Shown here: piece by piece, positions 59,116-64,000 of the stretch
Layout of the letters: each line of letters begins with the position of its first letter
How positions within the stretch are numbered: position 1 is the first letter of the stretch
Assembly (NCBI RefSeq): GCF_029407905.1
Contig: NC_073637.1
Location: 51,584,501-51,648,500 of the forward strand
DNA length: 64,000 nucleotides
Direction: 5' to 3'
Origin: Bubalus kerabau
Lineage: Eukaryota > Chordata > Mammalia > Artiodactyla > Bovidae
Made by a program: the position numbers and the translations under genes
Notes under the pieces: model-generated
Database searches by the model: none
Seen by the model: only the letters and a program-made list of their open reading frames with translations
What the model was told of the DNA's origin: nothing

Positions 59116-59340
59116 TCAGTTCAGTTCAGTTCAGTCGCTCAGTCGTGTCCGACTCTTTGTGACCCCATGAATCGCAGCACACCAGGCCTCCCTGTCCATC
59201 ACCAACTCACAGAATTCACTCAGACTCACATCCATCGAGTCGGTGATGCCATCCAGCCATCTCATCCTCTGTCGTCCCCTTTTCTTCCTGCCCCCAATCC
59301 CACCCAGCATCAGAGTCTTTTCCATTGAGTCAACTCTTCG
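59116..59340 (-). mobile_element. Short BovB 3' end
   Basis: A 225-bp BovB 3' end with the GTTCA tail at left, flanked by a perfect 11-bp duplication CATTTCATCTT (59105-59115 and 59341-59351). It is strongly 5'-truncated and near consensus. Confidence 0.93.
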
Positions 59341-59351
59341 CATTTCATCTT

Positions 59352-59837
59352 TCTCATTTCACATTTTAATTGCTCTTTGATATATCTAGTAAAATTTATA
59401 TAAATCAATGAAATCATGATTATGTTCTTTTTTTCTTTTAATTTTCCCACAGAGAAGGCAATTCACACTAATTCAAAGTAGTAATTAGAGATTAGCTTTG
59501 GGGTAGAATTAGCCAGAAATGCATAAAAGAATATTGAGGCAAGAACTAGGGAACGTTTAAATGATTTATAATCAAGTGTGTTTACATAAATATAAATGTA
59601 GATATCAGATGCAATGCTATGTATTTAATGCATCATTTTATTCTCCTGAGCCCAAATAGAGACCACATTTTCCCAGATCCCTTCCATCCAGGTAAATCAG
59701 GTAAAAACTTCTAGTCAAAAGTATTTTTAGTCCATACAATGTGATTAGTAGTGAAACTCATTACTTCTAGTCCTGTCTCTAAAACCTCTACACAATTGTC
59801 TATGCTTCTTTTTCTCTGCCCATGGGTTGTTGTTATT
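59352..59837. other. Unassigned DNA
   Basis: AT-rich, with no repeat or gene supported. Confidence 0.4.
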
Positions 59838-60034
59838 TGAGTGACTAAGTTATGTTCGATTCTTGTGACTCCATGGACTTTAGCCCATCAGGCTCCTATG
59901 TGCGTGGGATTACCCAGGCAAGAATACTGAGTTGGTTGCCATTTCCTTCTCCAGAGGATTTTCCTAACCCAGGGATCGAACCTGCATTTCCTGTCTGGCA
60001 GGCGGATTCTTTACCACTTAGCCTCCTGGGAAGC
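59838..60034 (-). mobile_element. Bov-tA SINE
   Basis: A BovA unit followed by a tRNA-like head (GGCTTCCCAGGAGGC and GGTTCGATCCC on the minus strand). Confidence 0.88.
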
Positions 60035-60057
60035 CAGCTCATTGGTTGTATGGGAGC

Positions 60058-60262
60058 TAACTGCTTCAGTTGTGTCCAACTCTGCAACCCTATGGATTGC
60101 AGCCTGCCAGGCTCCTCTGTCCTTGGGATTTCCCAGGAAAACATACTGGAGTGGATTGTATTTCCTTATCCAGAGGATCTTCCCAACCCAGGGATCAAAC
60201 TTGCATCTCTTACATCTTCATTGGCAGGTGGGTTGTTTACCACTAGCACTTCTTGGTAGCCC
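60058..60262 (-). mobile_element. Bov-tA SINE
   Basis: A second copy in the same direction, 23 bases away, with its own diverged tRNA-like head (GGGCTACCAAGAAGTGC on the minus strand). Confidence 0.87.
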
Positions 60263-60334
60263 ATCGGCTGGCCAGATGCAAAGAATCCAGCTGAGGAGTC
60301 TGATTACTTAATGGTTGGTGATAGAAAAAGATGA

Positions 60335-60610
60335 TGGAGATGGAAATGGCAACCCACTCCAGTACTGTTGCCTGGAAAATTTCATGGACAGAGGAGCCTG
60401 GTAGGTTACAGTCCATGGGGTCGTGAAGAGTTGGACATGACTGAGCAGCTTCACTTTCACTTTTCACTTTCATGCATTGAAGAAGGAAATGGCAACCCAC
60501 TCCAGTGTTCTTGCCTGGAGAATCCCAGGGACTGGGGAGCCTGGTAGGCTGCTATCTATGGGGTCGCACAGAGTCGGAAACGACTGAAGTGACTTAGCAG
60601 CAGCAGCAGC
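60335..60610 (+). mobile_element. BovA2 SINE
   Basis: Two BovA monomers with a (CAG)n tail, flanked by a perfect 12-bp duplication AGAAAAAGATGA (60323-60334 and 60611-60622). Confidence 0.93.
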
Positions 60611-60774
60611 AGAAAAAGATGAAAGAGCACAGACTCCTGAAATTACATTTTAAAGGAGAGCTATCCAATCAGAAACACTGAATTGGACTTTATGCTGGTT
60701 AAGAAAAATTTGTTTCTGTATAGTATATGTACATATATGCATGTGTGTCTATGCATACATGGAGGCCAGTGTAT

Positions 60775-60776
<2 letters not shown>

Positions 60777-60811
<35 letters not shown>
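60777..60811. repeat. (AT)n microsatellite
   Basis: An uninterrupted AT run, preceded by TATG-rich and followed by CA-rich short repeats. Confidence 0.92.
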
Positions 60812-60817
<6 letters not shown>

Positions 60818-61960
60818 ATCACACAGGCATATGCATTTTTATTTACGGCAAGTCACTGAGATATTGAGGAGGCAATCATTTTGGTGACAAATTAAAAAAT
60901 TGTTGCTTTGCAGTGGTGTAGTCCTACAATAGTGAGAACTCTATTAGAATTCTAGAATAGTTGCAATCTATTTTATAGGAGAAATAATATCAAAAATTAG
61001 TTTATAAAATATCTACTTTATTTTTATTTAATCATTGCAAAAAGCCACAGAAAAATATTGGCAAAATTATTGCCTATAATAATTCGGGAGGTGGGTTATA
61101 TGGATAATAATCTGTTAGCTCTTGGTAAGAAACAAAAAAAATGCATGTTGATTATTATCGGCTACATTCAGCAAGTTAATAAAGGCAAGAGTTGAGCTTG
61201 AGATAGGATTAGCCAGTTTGCAAGCTAATATAAAAGGACATAGAGAGAGGGCAGACATATTGAGCTTCATAGGGTTTAAGAAATCAATATCTTCCAGACC
61301 CTAAATATAAGAACTGTGGTTTTAAAAGGCTTTGTGAAGTAAAAGAGAGGTAAACCAACCGGTTACCTAAAGCAATTAAGTGACTCAGCAAAAAGATATA
61401 CAAGATGAAGGGTCGTCCCAATTATTATTCCATAAGTTTCAAGGTAGCTGCTATTAATTTCAAAGAGAGAGAATGAGAGTAGGAAGAAAAAGGTATCAGG
61501 ACTGGGAATCTGGAAAAGTCTAAGAAAGAACTTTGGGTGTGATTAGCAGTACATGGCAGACACCGAGAGCAAATAGTGCAGAGGCCAGCCACGTCTGAAT
61601 CAGTCATTTTGCTAAACAAACAAACAAAAAATTGTATACCTAGTTTTATAAAGCCATTAGTTCTTCAAATTAAAAAATCCCTTGAGTCTGCAACATTCCA
61701 TGAATAGTGGCAAGCTTTAAAAATTCCATGGCCCTAAGGTGAAAATACCCACCAATGCACACACATGTCATATGTGACTTAGGGGAATAATAGACAAGTG
61801 GGAATCTACTCTAGGGCAGGGCCAGGAGCTATTGGGAATGATGGATGCTCCTTCCAGTGAATGGAATCAAAATATTATTCAAGGACATCCCTGATCTCAG
61901 GATAGGAGGATTCTTGATGGCTTCACAGTGAAATTTCACAACTACTATGGGTTAATAACT
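60812..61960. other. AT-rich DNA, nothing recognised
   Basis: No repeat family or gene supported. Confidence 0.45.
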
Positions 61961-62411
61961 ATAACCTTTTCCTGTGGTCATGTATGGATGTGAGAGTTGG
62001 ACTGTGAAGAAGGCTGAGCACTGAAGAATTGATGCTTTTGGACTGTGGTGTTGGAGAAGACTCTTGAGAGTCCCTTGGACTGCAAGGAGATCCAACCAGT
62101 CCATTCTGAAGGAGATCAGCCCTGGGATTTCTTTGGAAGGAATGATGCTAAAGCTGAAACTCCAGTACTTTGGCCACCTGATGCGAAGAGTTGACTCATT
62201 GGAAAAGACTCTGATGCTGAGAGGGATTGGGGGCAAGAGGAGAAGGGGACGACAGAGGATAAGATGGCTGGATGGCATCACTGACTCGATGGACATGAGT
62301 CTGAGTGAACTCCGGGAGTTGGTGATGGACAGGGAGGCCTGGCGTGCTGCGATTCATGGGGTCGCAAAGAGTCAGACACGACTGAGCGACTGATCTGATC
62401 TGATCTGATCT
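61961..62411 (+). mobile_element. BovB LINE 3' end, GATCT tail
   Basis: Near-consensus BovB. A plus frame at 62064-62393 encodes the RT C-terminus (MLKLKLQYFGHLMRRVDSLEK). The tail is ACTGATCTGATCTGATCTG, the same type as the nested copy at 19481-21060. It is 5'-truncated. Confidence 0.92.
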
Positions 62412-62756
62412 TCCAATTTTATTTTGTCAAAAGTAGATCTGTTCCCATTCTACAATTGTTTGCTGAGTCTGTGTGGGGAAGGTTTTATGTTTGTTTGTTT
62501 GTTTGACACAGTATCTAGAAATGTTTGAAAACACAGTTGCTACATTAGCCTGAGTCCCTGAGTAGTCAACATGATGGACATTTAGTGTGAGCAAGAAAAC
62601 ATTCTTGCAGTTTTAAGCCTCTGAGAACTTGGAGTTGCATTATTATAGCACTGCATAGCTTAGCCTAGTACAAATCTGAAACAAACAACTGCTTCCTTGG
62701 GCCTATATCCTCTTCAAGCTGCCACTCCGTTTTCTTTGTTCTTCTGTTTCAAATTG
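62412..62756. other. Unassigned DNA
   Basis: Contains a GTTT simple repeat near 62490-62502. Nothing else seen. Confidence 0.4.
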
Positions 62757-62998
62757 ATTTTTTAAAAAAGTTTGGGATGGCCATGTACACATTGCTACAT
62801 TTAAAATGGATAACCTACAGGACCTATTGTATAGCACAGGGAACTATGCTCATAAAGTTATGTGGCAACCTGGAAGGGAAGGGAATTTGGGGAAGAATGG
62901 ATACATGTATATGAGTCCCTTTGCTGTTCACCTGAAATGATCAAAACAATAATTGGTTATGCCCCAATACAAAGCAAAAAGCTTTTTAAAAAGTAGTA
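62757..62998 (+). mobile_element. Older artiodactyl L1 3' UTR
   Basis: 'gtttgggatggccatgtacacattgctacatttaaaatgg', 'tattgtatagcacagggaac' and an A-rich end match the older artiodactyl L1 3' UTR type. Confidence 0.8.
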
Positions 62999-63797
62999 TA
63001 GATCTTTTTCTTCACTATCATTTACTTCTTATTCTGTTATTTTTTGATATTCTTCTTTATCTATTATTGAAGATCTCTCACTAAGTTCTGCTGCCAGGTA
63101 CTAGAGACACTGTTCTCTAAGGAATGGACTTTCAAGGCTTAGTTGCTTATCTAGACACTGGAGAAGCTTTAAAATTCTGCCTTGAGCAAATATTTGGGTA
63201 TGCTTTTTTGTAATCCTTACTCCTATGTCAGAGTCTAGGTAGGATAATTTTGCTTCCAATAATCTTGATTTTGAAAACACAATTTATCTACTAAATGACA
63301 TCCAAAGAATATGAGTCCTCCCCAGGTCAGGAAACCAGAGCCCTACAACCACAGGCTTTTGTCCAAGGTCTACCATGACTTGCAGTCTTTTTATTCCCAT
63401 ATAAACCTGGCTGGTAGTTGTGTTTAAGAAAGATAATCCAATCAAAGTGTGTTCAGCAATTCCACATAAACATATCTATATGCTAACCTCAGTTTCAATT
63501 AGCAAAATGTTTTATAACTAGGTGATGTTAGGTTAACTTCCATAGAATTTTTATTATTAGAATTTACATAGGAAACATATTAAAAATCCTCTTGAATTTA
63601 TAAACATAAGTTAAAACAATAAACTAAAAGGAAAACATTATGGAAAGCATTCAGCAGAACAGTATATAGAAAAGGAAATGCATGAAATAAAAGAGAACGC
63701 TAACTGACTATCTCCAGTTAATGACAGTATGGGGCATTTAAACTTTTTAACTTATATTCACCTTCAAAAAATTATTTTAAAATTGGTTTAAGACCAG
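62999..63797. other. AT-rich DNA, nothing recognised
   Basis: No repeat family or gene supported. Confidence 0.45.
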
Positions 63798-64000
63798 AAT
63801 TGAAAGAGACATGTGTACCTCAATGTTCATCGCAGCACTATTTATAACAGCCAGGACATGGAAGCAACCTATCCATCAGCAGACGAATGGATAAGAAAGC
63901 TGTGGTACATATACACAATGGAGTATTACTCAGCCATTAAAAAGAATACATTTGAATCAGTTCTAATGAGGTGGATGAAACTGGAGCCTATTATGCAGAG
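63798..64000 (+). mobile_element. L1 ORF2 C-terminal fragment, runs off the window
   Basis: The end of L1 ORF2 (from GAAAGAGACATGTGTACC to AAGAATACATTTGAATCAG) on the plus strand. It aligns to 28695-28900 of the inverted L1. A deletion in 'caacctatccatcag' shifts the frame. The 3' UTR lies beyond the window. Confidence 0.88.

Overview
The window is gene-poor, non-coding DNA from a ruminant, most likely a bovid. The evidence is the repeat set: tRNA-Glu-headed Bov-tA SINEs, dimeric BovA2 SINEs, many BovB (RTE-type) LINE copies and cetartiodactyl CHR-type SINEs. I cannot tell cattle, buffalo, sheep or goat apart from this sequence alone. I found no host protein-coding gene, no functional RNA gene, no CRISPR array and no bacterial or plasmid feature. 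By my boundaries, somewhat over half of the 64 kb is recognisable transposable element. The rest is AT-rich DNA without long open frames, plus microsatellites.

Layout. 1-7 kb: AT-rich DNA with a Bov-tA, a BovA2, a MIR and a 2-kb BovB. 7-12.4 kb: a 2.4-kb BovB with an internal inverted duplication, an L1 3' end, an L2 tail and an LTR with a tandem duplication. 13-17.8 kb: two BovB fragments, then a CHR SINE split by a class II solo LTR (target-site duplication ATGGAC). 18.9-22.4 kb: a nested cluster in which one BovB insertion contains a younger BovB and an L1-derived insert. 22.7-24.3 kb: SINEs and old L1 pieces. 24.46-29.33 kb: a 4.9-kb L1 whose 5' part is inverted, with few stops. 29-35 kb: MIRs, SINEs, a 116-bp tandem duplication and an old LTR. 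35.3-39.1 kb: a BovB interrupted by a 2-kb L1, next to an old MaLR-like LTR. 39-48.6 kb: SINEs, old L1, L2 and MIR pieces, BovB fragments and a very short L1 with a 13-bp duplication. 49.8-57.4 kb: BovA2 copies, a second class II solo LTR (duplication CCAGGG), a possible further LTR, and a near-perfect 57-bp inverted repeat made by two BovA2 tails. 57.4-64 kb: L2, SINEs, two BovB 3' ends and an L1 that runs off the window.

The genes, such as they are, are retrotransposon remnants: L1 ORF1 and ORF2 and the BovB reverse transcriptase. All are truncated, inverted, interrupted or carry stops. They do not form a pathway. What is worth a second look is insertion history (nesting, twin priming, a candidate 3' transduction, inverted duplications), LTR architecture, and a long antisense open frame that recurs across BovB copies. 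I did not find a previously undescribed biological system here.
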